A stretch of 46,098 bases of DNA from Candidatus Poribacteria bacterium. Lineage in GTDB: Bacteria; Poribacteria; WGA-4E; WGA-3G. The position numbers and the translations under genes are program-made. Under the pieces are notes generated by a model. That model did no database searches and was not told the origin of the DNA. It saw only the letters and a list, made by a program, of their open reading frames with translations. This document shows, piece by piece, positions 31,853 through 38,709 of the stretch. Every line of letters starts with the position of its first letter. Position 1 is the first letter of the stretch. Location of the stretch: assembly GCA_009839745.1 (NCBI GenBank), contig VXPE01000080.1, positions 1-46,098 on the forward strand, in the 5' to 3' direction.

Positions 31853-33751
31853 ACACGCATTACAGGGCGCTCGCTTCTCTTAGGCGTCCTCCTCATCCCA
31901 GTCAATGTCTATTGGATGACGCTTGTGGAGGTGAAGTATTACTCCCTCGACGGTTCGTGCCTCCCGCTATTTATCCAACCCGTTTTCATCATGTTCGTCT
32001 GTGTTGTCGCCAACCTTGTGTTGAAACGCATCGCACCGCGTCAGATGCTGCAGCAAGGAGAACTGCTTGCTATCTACATTATGGTCGCGATTTCCTGCAC
32101 GTTTGCGGGGCACGACACGATGCAAAATATGTTCGGCAGCATCGCGCATCCGTTTCGATTTGCGACTGAAGAAAACGAGTGGCAGACGCTCTTTTTTCGG
32201 TATCTACCCGCGTGGCTCACCGTTTCCGACGCGCAAAGTTTGCAAGGGTTTTACGAAGGAGAAGCCACCTTCTATACAAACCACAACTTTACCGTTTGGA
32301 CCAAACCGTTGCTCTTCTGGGGACTCTTTTTCCTGATTATGATGTTCATGATGCTCTGCATCAACACACTCGTTCGGAAGCGGTGGGCAGAGCAGGAAAA
32401 GTTGGCGTATCCGATTATCCAACTCCCGCTCGGGCTTTCGGAAGATGGGGGCATCAGCCTCCTCAAAAATCGGATGATGTGGATTGGATTCAGCATCGCC
32501 GTCGTCATCGGCGTGATTAACGGGATTCACTATCTCTTTCCACAGTTCCCAGAGATCCCTTATATCAAACGGACAGCCGTCTTCCGAGACATCTTCACCG
32601 ACCGTCCATGGAACGTTATTCGCGGCACTCGAATCTCCGTTTACCCCTTCGCAGTAGGATTGGCGTTTTTTCTACCACTGGATCTCTCGTTTTCGTGCTG
32701 GTTTTTCTTTGTTGTTCGCTTAGCGGAATTTGTTATCGGTGCCGCACTCGGCACCCGCTATTTCCCTGCGCTCAATGAGCAGGCGTATGGTGCCTGGATC
32801 TCGCTTTTCCTACTCGCTGTCTGGGTCACGCGGCGTCACTTGACTGAGGTCATGAAAAAGGTGTTTGGGTTTAACTCGCGCCTCGATGATTCCGACGAAC
32901 CGATGCCTTACCGCGCCGCTTTCCTCGGCATACTCGGCTCGCTCATCGCTCTCGGTATCTTTTCCTCTATAGCCGGAATGTCTTTATGGGTGGCAGGCAT
33001 CTTCTTTGGTATCTATTTTCTGCTCTCCTTTGCGATTACCCGTGTGCGCGCAGAACTCGGGACCCCTCATGAAATTTACTACGTCAATCCACACGACATG
33101 CTGGCGACAGTCGGCGGCACTCGGCAGTTTGACACAAGCAGCCTCACCATCATGTCCCTTTTCTACTGGTTCAATCGCGGCTACCGCAATCACCCGATGC
33201 CGAATCAGATTGAGGCGTTTAAACTTGCAGAATCAACGGGAATGGGTAACCGACGTTTGTGGATGGCGATGCTAATCGCGATTGTCGTCGGTATTCTGGT
33301 GACCTTCTGGGCAAACCTTGACATCACCTTCCGTAACGGTGCGGTTGCAAAAGCAGGCGGTTTCAAAGGATGGGTCGGTAGAGAATCGTTCAGTAGACTG
33401 CAACGCTGGTTACATAATCCGACAGAACCGAATGTAATCGGCATCGGTTTCATGGGCATCGGCGCGCTCCTGACGTTCGTGATGATGTATATGCGGATGC
33501 ATTTCTTGTGGTGGCCCTTCCACCCCGCGGGCTATGCCCTTGCGATTAGTTTCGCAATGGATTACTTCTGGTTCGCCTTCTTCGTGGCGTGGTTCCTGAA
33601 GTTGATGATTTTACGGCACGGGGGTTTACGGTTGCACCGCAAAGTCGCACCGCTCTTTTTAGGACTCATCTTAGGCGATTACGTCATCGGTAGCATCTGG
33701 GCAATTATCGGACCCTCATTCGGTTTGCGGACCTATAAAATTTTTATTTGA
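31808..33751 (+). CDS. Polytopic membrane protein, DUF6785/DUF6784 (OPT-like) family
   Basis: About 647 residues with roughly 14 hydrophobic helices. Distinctive segments are VNVYWMTLVEVKYYSLDGSC, LLAIYIMVAISCTFAGHDTM, KRWAEQEKLAYPIIQLPLGL and YFPALNEQAYGAWISLFLL, plus ITRVRAELGTPHE and FHPAGYALAISFAMDYFW near the C-terminus. These match a large membrane family distantly related to oligopeptide transporters. The transported substrate is unknown. The TTG at 31808 is preferred because GGAG lies 8 nt before it; a TTG 27 nt upstream is also in frame. Residues 6-13 (LTEPQGKI) come from the repeat arm, and the family domain begins at TGRSLLLG. Confidence 0.7.
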   Translation: MKPLTHLTEPQGKIKTRITGRSLLLGVLLIPVNVYWMTLVEVKYYSLDGSCLPLFIQPVFIMFVCVVANLVLKRIAPRQMLQQGELLAIYIMVAISCTFAGHDTMQNMFGSIAHPFRFATEENEWQTLFFRYLPAWLTVSDAQSLQGFYEGEATFYTNHNFTVWTKPLLFWGLFFLIMMFMMLCINTLVRKRWAEQEKLAYPIIQLPLGLSEDGGISLLKNRMMWIGFSIAVVIGVINGIHYLFPQFPEIPYIKRTAVFRDIFTDRPWNVIRGTRISVYPFAVGLAFFLPLDLSFSCWFFFVVRLAEFVIGAALGTRYFPALNEQAYGAWISLFLLAVWVTRRHLTEVMKKVFGFNSRLDDSDEPMPYRAAFLGILGSLIALGIFSSIAGMSLWVAGIFFGIYFLLSFAITRVRAELGTPHEIYYVNPHDMLATVGGTRQFDTSSLTIMSLFYWFNRGYRNHPMPNQIEAFKLAESTGMGNRRLWMAMLIAIVVGILVTFWANLDITFRNGAVAKAGGFKGWVGRESFSRLQRWLHNPTEPNVIGIGFMGIGALLTFVMMYMRMHFLWWPFHPAGYALAISFAMDYFWFAFFVAWFLKLMILRHGGLRLHRKVAPLFLGLILGDYVIGSIWAIIGPSFGLRTYKIFI

Positions 33752-33762
33752 GAGCGAAAGAC

Positions 33763-34797
33763 ATGAACCTACCCCTCGGGAAACTGAAACCCGATTTTTT
33801 AAAAGAACTGCTGCCCACGCCCGATAGAGATACAAGCGTGGTCGTCGGTCCACAACTCGGTGAAGATGCTGCAGTGATGGCGTTAGGGGACACCTATCTC
33901 GTTGCCACCAGCGATCCGATTACCTTTGCGACTGAAGATATTGGATGGTACGTGGTATGCGTCAATAGCAATGACATCGCTGCGATGGGTGCGGTGCCGA
34001 AATGGTTGCTGGTAACCCTGTTGTTACCCGAAGATACAACGACACCGACAACGGTTCGCGACATCATGTCGCAAATCACGCGGGCATGTGCGGCGTTTGA
34101 CATCTCGCTCTGCGGTGGACATACCGAAGTCACACCAGCCGTAACACAACCCGTTGTCATCGGGCAGATGATGGGGGTTACCGACAAAAATACCCTGTTC
34201 ACTTCGGCGGATGCCCGCGCAGGGGATGTCCTGATTCTCACAAAAGGCCTCGGTATTGAAGCGATGGCAATCATCGCACGCGAGCGTGAAGAGCAGTTGC
34301 GTGAAAGATACGATGCCCAATTCCTGGAGCAGGCGAAGAACTATCTCACGGATCCCGGAATTTCAGTGCTAAAAGATGCCCAAATTGCAATCGCTACAGG
34401 CGGCGTGCACGCCATGCACGATGTCACAGAGGGGGGTGTCACGACTGCCGTTTATGAATTGGCAACTGCGGCTGGGTTAGGGGTGACCGTCTATTCGGAT
34501 AAACTGCTCGGCTCCTCCATCCTATACGGAAACATAACACGGACACTGTGTGAGTTGTTTGGACTCAACCCACTCGGTGTCATTTCATCTGGTGCCATGT
34601 TAATCGCCTCGGAACCTGAAAAAGGCGAAACAATTTGTCAAGCCCTCCGTATGGCCGGTATCAACGCGGACATTATCGGAAAGTTTTCGCCACCTGAGCA
34701 CGGATTGTGGTTGGAAGATGCCACCGGCACACAACAACGACTCCCTATTTTTGAGACGGACGAAATCGCCAAACTTTTTAGTAGCAATACCCCTTAA
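33763..34797 (+). CDS. AIR synthase (PurM)-superfamily protein, HypE-like
   Basis: About 344 residues with the two-domain AIR synthase fold: VVVGPQLGEDAAVMALGDTYLVATSDP (ATP/metal-binding loop), NSNDIAAMGAVPKWLLVTLLLPE, CGGHTEVTPAVTQPVVIGQMMG, GDVLILTKGLGIEA, HDVTEGGVTTAVYELA and SGAMLIAS. HypE, ThiL, SelD and PurM share these motifs. This protein lacks the C-terminal cysteine of true HypE (it ends LFSSNTP) and no hydrogenase genes are nearby, so function is open. ATG 33763 follows GAGAGCGAAAG. A TTG at 33748, overlapping the previous stop by 4 nt, is an alternative start. Either way it is tightly linked to the membrane-protein gene. Confidence 0.75.
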   Translation: MNLPLGKLKPDFLKELLPTPDRDTSVVVGPQLGEDAAVMALGDTYLVATSDPITFATEDIGWYVVCVNSNDIAAMGAVPKWLLVTLLLPEDTTTPTTVRDIMSQITRACAAFDISLCGGHTEVTPAVTQPVVIGQMMGVTDKNTLFTSADARAGDVLILTKGLGIEAMAIIAREREEQLRERYDAQFLEQAKNYLTDPGISVLKDAQIAIATGGVHAMHDVTEGGVTTAVYELATAAGLGVTVYSDKLLGSSILYGNITRTLCELFGLNPLGVISSGAMLIASEPEKGETICQALRMAGINADIIGKFSPPEHGLWLEDATGTQQRLPIFETDEIAKLFSSNTP

Positions 34798-34931
34798 ACA
34801 CCACATCCCTATCCACGCACATTACAGGTAGTAGGCTTTTCGCTGTAGGATTGACCTCCGAGTCGGCAAGGTTTCCCAAGAATCGGCAAAAAATCGAAAA
34901 CTGCATAGTTCTGAAAATGCTCCTGTCCCCC

Positions 34932-34960
34932 TTGACATCCCCTCGGAATTACGCTATAAT
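34932..34960 (+). promoter_or_regulatory. Consensus sigma70 promoter of the Uma2 gene
   Basis: TTGACA (34932-34937) and TATAAT (34955-34960), both perfect, with a 17 bp spacer. The start codon lies 43 nt after the -10 box and is preceded by GGAGG. The rest of 34798-34931 has no gene. Confidence 0.9.
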
Positions 34961-35002
34961 GCAAACTATCAGTCTATTACCGATTACCGGAGGAAATAAA
35001 GC

Positions 35003-35593
35003 ATGGCAACCCCCGCAGCACAAACATACCTCACCCCTGAAGAATACATCGCTTTTGAACGCAAATTCCTTCCAGATTCGGAAATAATCAGGCATGAGTA
35101 CTTAAACGGTGAGTTGATCGCGATGTCCGGGGCGAGCCGCGAGCATAATCTCATTACTATCAATGTATCTACTGCCCTCCATACCCGTTTGAGAGGCAGC
35201 AGATGTGAGACCTACGCGAACGATATGCGCGTGAGCACGCCTACGACAACATCCTATTTCTATCCAGATGTCGTTGTCGTTTGTGAAGAACCCCGCTTTG
35301 AAGATGATGTTTTCGATACACTCCTTAACCCTATCCTTTTGGTAGAAGTGCTTTCACCCTCAACCAAAGCGTATGACCGCGGTGAAAAATTCGCGCACTA
35401 CCGACACCTCTCATCGTTGCAGGAATATCTCCTCGTCGCGCAAGATGAGGTTTGTGTGGAGCATTACCGCCGCCAAAAAAAACAGTGGATCTTCACCGAA
35501 TTCCAAGATATTGAGGAAAGCCTACCACTCGCCTCCATCCAATGCGAATTGCCTTTGCAGGAAATCTATGAACGCATCATATTTCCTGATTAA
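35003..35593 (+). CDS. Uma2-family (DUF820) putative endonuclease
   Basis: 196 residues, standard stand-alone Uma2 length, without the coiled-coil tail of the copy at 6123. Motifs: YLTPEEYIAFERK, RHEYLNGELIAMSGASREHNLI, YANDMRVSTPTTTSYFYPDVVVVC, NPILLVEVLSPSTKAYDRGEKFAHYRHLSSLQEYLLV (the D...E...K core of the restriction-endonuclease-like fold) and VEHYRRQKKQW. GGAGG lies about 8 nt before the ATG and the promoter is near-perfect, so it is well expressed in principle. Uma2 proteins are often multicopy; function is not established. Confidence 0.9.
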   Translation: MATPAAQTYLTPEEYIAFERKFLPDSEIIRHEYLNGELIAMSGASREHNLITINVSTALHTRLRGSRCETYANDMRVSTPTTTSYFYPDVVVVCEEPRFEDDVFDTLLNPILLVEVLSPSTKAYDRGEKFAHYRHLSSLQEYLLVAQDEVCVEHYRRQKKQWIFTEFQDIEESLPLASIQCELPLQEIYERIIFPD

Positions 35594-35700
35594 TGTTGGA
35601 ACAACCCTGCGATGCTAAACAGCACAAACGGATACTTACAAAGTTTCACATTTGCAATTTTGACAACATAGTGGGAAGGGTGTAATTATGAAATACCCAC

Positions 35701-35901
35701 TTGATAAATCTGAAAACAGGCGAATCCCAGGAATCTCGAGAGGACATAAGGATATGGACAGGAGGGACAACACTACTGATGTTTGGTACCGGTGCACTTA
35801 CATTGATGATACATGATCCAAACTCTATTGCTGATATCACCCATCTGCTCGGATTCGTGGCTGTTGTTTTTTACTCTATGTTTTTACGGAAGTCTCGATA
35901 A
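35701..35901 (+). CDS. Possible small two-helix membrane protein
   Basis: A 66-codon frame (TTG start) ends in two hydrophobic segments, TTLLMFGTGALTLMI and HLLGFVAVVFYSMFL, then RKSR. A different frame from ATG 35688 (MKYPLDKSENRRIPGISRGH) runs only 42 codons. Joining the two with one frameshift near 35750 would give a more natural soluble-then-membrane protein, so this may be a frameshifted gene. No homologue was recognised and no Shine-Dalgarno is obvious. Confidence 0.3.
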   Translation: MINLKTGESQESREDIRIWTGGTTLLMFGTGALTLMIHDPNSIADITHLLGFVAVVFYSMFLRKSR

Positions 35902-35919
35902 CCCAGGACTATTTACACA

Positions 35920-36091
35920 ATAGTTTGGACAATTTTTAGACATAGCACTCCGCTGGAGTGCGGGATCGCTATGATTGGTTCCTATAGACATATTGCTCCG
36001 CTGGAGCAAGGTTTCCGACATCCAAAACTCATAGAAAAACAGAACACCTTTGAAAACACGACACAAAACCGATAGAAACTGTCCAAACTAT
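35920..36091. repeat. 172 bp element with exact 12 bp terminal inverted repeats and two covarying palindromes
   Basis: ATAGTTTGGACA (35920-35931) is exactly repeated in inverse at 36080-36091. Inside, GCACTCCGCTGGAGTGC (35945-35961) and TTGCTCCGCTGGAGCAA (35993-36009) share the CTCC-GCT-GGAG core but have different, compensated outer pairs, each preceded by TAGACATA. There is no coding capacity, consistent with a MITE or an RNA-hairpin repeat. Confidence 0.8.
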
Positions 36092-36142
36092 AGTTATATT
36101 TAATAGAACTTAACAAATCACTCTTTGTATGGAGGTATTTCA

Positions 36143-36361
36143 ATGACAACGCGACTTGAACAAGCTTTTACAGAAGCATCAAAACTCTCACCGAAGGAAC
36201 AAGATGCCCTGGCAGATTGGGTACTTGCTGAACTCCGGTCTGAAAAAAAATGGGATCAATTATTCGCCAGTTCTCAAAAGGTATTATCTAAACTGGCTTC
36301 TGAAGCACTCAGCGAACATCGTAGTGGTCAAACACAGGAATTAGATCCAGACCGACTATGA
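36143..36361 (+). CDS. Probable antitoxin of a toxin-antitoxin pair
   Basis: 72 residues: MTTRLEQAFTEASKLSPKEQ, then a helical DALADWVLAELRSEKKWDQLF segment and an acidic, flexible tail. This pattern is common in small antitoxin-like proteins encoded directly before RelE/HigB-type toxins. GGAGG (36131-36135) is 7 nt before the ATG. The stop codon overlaps the next start by 4 nt (ATGA), the classical toxin-antitoxin arrangement. Confidence 0.7.
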   Translation: MTTRLEQAFTEASKLSPKEQDALADWVLAELRSEKKWDQLFASSQKVLSKLASEALSEHRSGQTQELDPDRL

Positions 36362-36540
36362 ATTCAAAAACGACGAAACGCTTCCGTCAGATGCTCTCGA
36401 GATTATCGCGTGACATTCGACAGCAAGCAAGAGAAGCTTACCGACTCTTCAGCAAGGATCCACGCCAACCACGGGCCAAATGGATATGTCCCTTCGTGAT
36501 GTTTTCTAACACCATGACGCGTCCCTTGAATACCACCTAA
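36358..36540 (+). pseudogene. Truncated RelE/HigB-type toxin
   Basis: 60 codons. The N-terminal 42 residues fit the family start: KTTKRFRQMLSRLSRDIRQQ, then AREAYRLFSKDPRQPRAKW. Full-length toxins have about 85-95 residues and continue with a beta-sheet core of the form F..V....YSVRI..YRA. Here the sequence changes to ICPFVMFSNTMTRPLNTT and stops, so the catalytic sheet is missing. A deletion or insertion junction near 36480 is likely, and the toxin should be inactive. Confidence 0.65.
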
Positions 36541-36554
36541 TTTTAGGGTATTAT
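36526..36554 (+). promoter_or_regulatory. Promoter giving an apparently leaderless mRNA
   Basis: TTGAAT (36526-36531), 17 bp spacer, TATTAT (36549-36554). The ATG of the methyltransferase gene is at 36562, only 7 nt after the -10 box, so transcription should begin at or next to the start codon. No Shine-Dalgarno is present. Confidence 0.55.
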
Positions 36555-36561
36555 ACAAGCA

Positions 36562-37230
36562 ATGAACACCGAATTGCGAGACTATCCGCTGACAAGCAGC
36601 ATCATTAAGTTAAAAACCGGTCGGGTCCAACTCACAATCGTAAAGGACCCCGATTGGTTTCTCGAACAACTCAGTCGAGAGGACGCCCAAGGCAAGCTCT
36701 ACCTCCCCTATTGGACCTATCTCTGGGAGTCTTCGATCGGTCTCGCCCGCCATATAGAAAAAATCGGCACTCGCCTAAAAGATGCACATATCTTAGAAAT
36801 CGGATGCGGATTCGGGTTGGCAGGAATTGTCGCCTGCCAGATGGGGGGGCGCGTGATTTTCACGGATGCGGAACAAGAGGCACTCCGCTTCGCATGCCAC
36901 AACGCCGAGCAGAACGGTGTGAGCCAACGTGCCGATTTCGTCCAAATGGATTGGAACACCCCCTGTTTCAATCGCAAATTTCTGTTCATTCTCGCCGCCG
37001 ATGTCATTTATGAAGAACCGCATTGGATACCGATCGTGACGCTACTCCAAGCGTATCTCGCCCACAACGGGGTCGCCCTCTTTTCTGAACCGAATCGTAG
37101 CAACGCGTCCGGTTTTTTCAAACGGCTCACCGACAACGGCTTTGTCTATCAAAAAACCTCCTACCCTGTCACATTAGACGGACAAACCTCTCAAGTTTCT
37201 ATCTATACTGTCCGACGCGCGAGCGCATGA
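36562..37230 (+). CDS. Class I SAM-dependent methyltransferase, METTL21/NNMT-like (protein lysine methyltransferase-type)
   Basis: 222 residues. Core motifs: LPYWTYLWESSIGLARHI, motif I HILEIGCGFGLAGIVACQMGG, VIFTDAEQEALRFACHNAEQN (adenosine-binding acidic residue), FVQMDWN, and LFILAADVIYEEPHWIPIV in the post-II position. The P-W-x-LW-x-SS-LA block plus GCGxGLxGI is typical of the Methyltransf_16 group, which methylates lysines in proteins. The target is unknown. The gene seems to have its own promoter inside the toxin remnant. Confidence 0.8.
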   Translation: MNTELRDYPLTSSIIKLKTGRVQLTIVKDPDWFLEQLSREDAQGKLYLPYWTYLWESSIGLARHIEKIGTRLKDAHILEIGCGFGLAGIVACQMGGRVIFTDAEQEALRFACHNAEQNGVSQRADFVQMDWNTPCFNRKFLFILAADVIYEEPHWIPIVTLLQAYLAHNGVALFSEPNRSNASGFFKRLTDNGFVYQKTSYPVTLDGQTSQVSIYTVRRASA

Positions 37231-37401
37231 ATGGCGTTGTCCTTGTAATATCTCTTCCAATCTTCCCTTCTTCCAGCCTTCCAATCTTCTTTTTCCATAT
37301 TGCCCAAAAAACAGGAAAAAAGGCGAGTCCTCTGCTAAAAAAATAGGCAAAAATTCGCGTCCCATGGACTTTCTGTGCAGTTTCCGTTTTGAAGGAGCCT
37401 T

Positions 37402-37452
37402 ATGAACCCTAAAGAAATCAGGAATCCGATCTTTTGGCAAGGTTTTTGCTAA
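37402..37452 (+). other. Very short ORF with good Shine-Dalgarno, leader peptide or gene remnant
   Basis: GAAGGAG followed 6 nt later by ATG opens MNPKEIRNPIFWQGFC and a TAA stop (16 codons). It lies in the 382 bp gap between the methyltransferase and nasT genes, whose remaining sequence is low-complexity pyrimidine-rich (37245-37300) and purine-rich. A truncated gene start is as likely as a functional leader peptide. Confidence 0.25.
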
Positions 37453-37509
37453 TGGTGTATTGAGGTTAATATTCCTCGTTGTCTCAGCATAGCAGATCGC
37501 GAACCCCAA

Positions 37510-37598
37510 GCTTGAAACGAAGTGGAAAGCGACTCGAGCACGAAAAACGTCAAAGCACAAACCCTGTCGTTTATCCGCAAGGTAAATTTAAAAAATTG
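37510..37598. repeat. Short modular-repeat copy upstream of nasT
   Basis: GCTTGAAACGAAGTGGAAAGC (37510-37530) is the AACGAAGTGGA hairpin module, and TTATCCGCAAGGTAAATTTAAAAAATT (about 37571-37597) is a right arm. The arm stops 15 nt before the ATG of nasT; AAAGGG and CGAGG lie between. Confidence 0.6.
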
Positions 37599-37612
37599 GG
37601 AAAGGGTCGAGG

Positions 37613-38263
37613 ATGGAAGCAGCTACCTCAACGCCGGGGACCCCACCTGCGTACGGGACGGGTAATCCGTCCTCTACAAAGGGACGAATCTTAATCATTG
37701 ATAACAATCCAGAGCGCGCACACGCGTTAATCCAGATACTGGAAGCGAGCCTTTACAAAGTCGCTGTCCCTGTGCGTCTACAGGAAGGTTTGACTGGGCA
37801 GGTTACACGGATAAAACCAGACATCATATTGATCGGCGTTGACTTCCCAGGGCAAACGGTTCTCGGTTGGGTTGCATCCCTCCATGAAAGTTATCCGTGT
37901 CCGACAGTCATGTTTTCACGTGATGAACGATCGGAAACAATTCAAGCGGCAACGCGTGCGGGTGTTTCCGCGTATGCTGTCGGGAAACTTACGGGTGCCC
38001 GAGTAAAAACCATTATTGAGGCAGCTGTCGCCCGGTTCTATGAGTATCGGGCATTGCAAGAAGAACTTGAAAAAACGAAAATAAACCTTGCCGAACGTAA
38101 AATCATTGAACGTGCAAAGGAAGTGGTCGCACAGCAACGTGGCTGCAACGAATCACAAGCGTATCAAATTTTGCGGAAGATGGCGATGAATCGTAGAAAA
38201 CGGCTCGCAGAAATTTCACAAGACGTGCTATCTGTCGCGGATGTATTGACGAACAAATTGTAG
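37613..38263 (+). CDS. nasT: NasT/AmiR-type antitermination regulator (pseudo-receiver plus ANTAR domain)
   Basis: 216 residues. Residues about 24-140 form a receiver-like domain (GRILIIDNNPERAHALIQIL, IKPDIILIGVDFPG, CPTVMFSRDE, AGVSAYAVGKL). The phosphorylation region reads IGVD and is degenerate. After a coiled coil (YRALQEELEKTKINLAERKIIERAK) the ANTAR domain follows: EVVAQQRGCNESQAYQILRKMAMNRRKRLAEISQDVL, with the conserved A..L...M..M.....A pattern. ANTAR proteins bind paired hexaloop hairpins in nascent RNA and prevent termination; NasT controls nitrate assimilation genes. The next genes are exactly nirA, a nitrate transporter and nasA. No NasS-like nitrate sensor is encoded here. Confidence 0.88.
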   Translation: MEAATSTPGTPPAYGTGNPSSTKGRILIIDNNPERAHALIQILEASLYKVAVPVRLQEGLTGQVTRIKPDIILIGVDFPGQTVLGWVASLHESYPCPTVMFSRDERSETIQAATRAGVSAYAVGKLTGARVKTIIEAAVARFYEYRALQEELEKTKINLAERKIIERAKEVVAQQRGCNESQAYQILRKMAMNRRKRLAEISQDVLSVADVLTNKL

Positions 38264-38330
38264 AGTAGTGCCTGTTCAAAGGTGAACAAAGTATTCACAT
38301 CAGCATACGACCGATGTGTTCCGCACTACT
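38264..38330 (+). promoter_or_regulatory. Structured RNA segment after nasT, possible ANTAR target
   Basis: AGTAGTGC (38264-38271) pairs exactly with GCACTACT (38323-38330) and encloses two hairpins. GTTC-AAAGGT-GAAC (38274-38287) has a six-base loop with A at position 1 and G at position 4, as in ANTAR-binding loops. CACATC/GATGTG (38296-38318) has a larger loop that does not fit that rule. The region lies 380 nt before nirA. It could equally be a REP-type repeat. Confidence 0.35.
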
Positions 38331-38378
38331 GTGATGATAACGATAAACCTAACCGAAGGTGGCATATAAAATAAAGAC

Positions 38379-38451
38379 AAATTGCGCCGCGACGGCACAA
38401 TTTAGGTCTGGACACAGGTGTCCATTCAGTTTTACGGACGAGGTGACCTCG
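38379..38451. repeat. Cluster of three palindromes in the nirA leader
   Basis: AAATTG/CAATTT with inner GCC/GGC (38379-38403), GGACACAGGTGTCC (38410-38423) and CGAGGTGACCTCG (38439-38451) follow each other. The first is an inverted copy of the hairpin module at 26585-26615, including its adjacent GTCTTTATTTTATAT-like tail on the other strand. No ORF is present in 38264-38709. Confidence 0.65.
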
Positions 38452-38480
38452 CCCCTACGGCTGATGGATGCCTTTTTTAA

Positions 38481-38684
38481 TTTTTAATTATACCTGGCGG
38501 TTCGGTAAGGGGAATTAGCAACTTCACGTGGTTTTCCGTATACCCGCCTGCGCCGTTGTTGCAGGCTGCTGATATTGATTATTTCCTTTTTTGAAGTGTA
38601 GTCCGTAACGAAGTGGAGGACGGATAGAAGAAAAAGCACTTCAAAGTCAAGTCCATGTTATTCCTCCACAAGGTAAAATTAAAA
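38481..38684. repeat. Modular intergenic repeat upstream of nirA
   Basis: Left arm TTTTTAATTATACCTGGCGG followed by TTCGGTAAG (38481-38509), internal CGCCGTTGTTGCAGG module and GTCCGTAACGAAGTGGAGGAC hairpin (about 38600-38620), right arm CACAAGGTAAAATTAAAA (38667-38684). Here the left arm is not at a gene end, and the nirA start has its own GAAGGAG downstream of the right arm. Confidence 0.75.
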
Positions 38685-38709
38685 GATCGGTTTTGAAGGA
38701 GATTCAAAA

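Noticed and set aside
33763-34797. Calling this gene hypE
   Set aside because: The AIR synthase fold is clear, but the C-terminal cysteine needed for HypE chemistry is absent and no hydrogenase genes are nearby.
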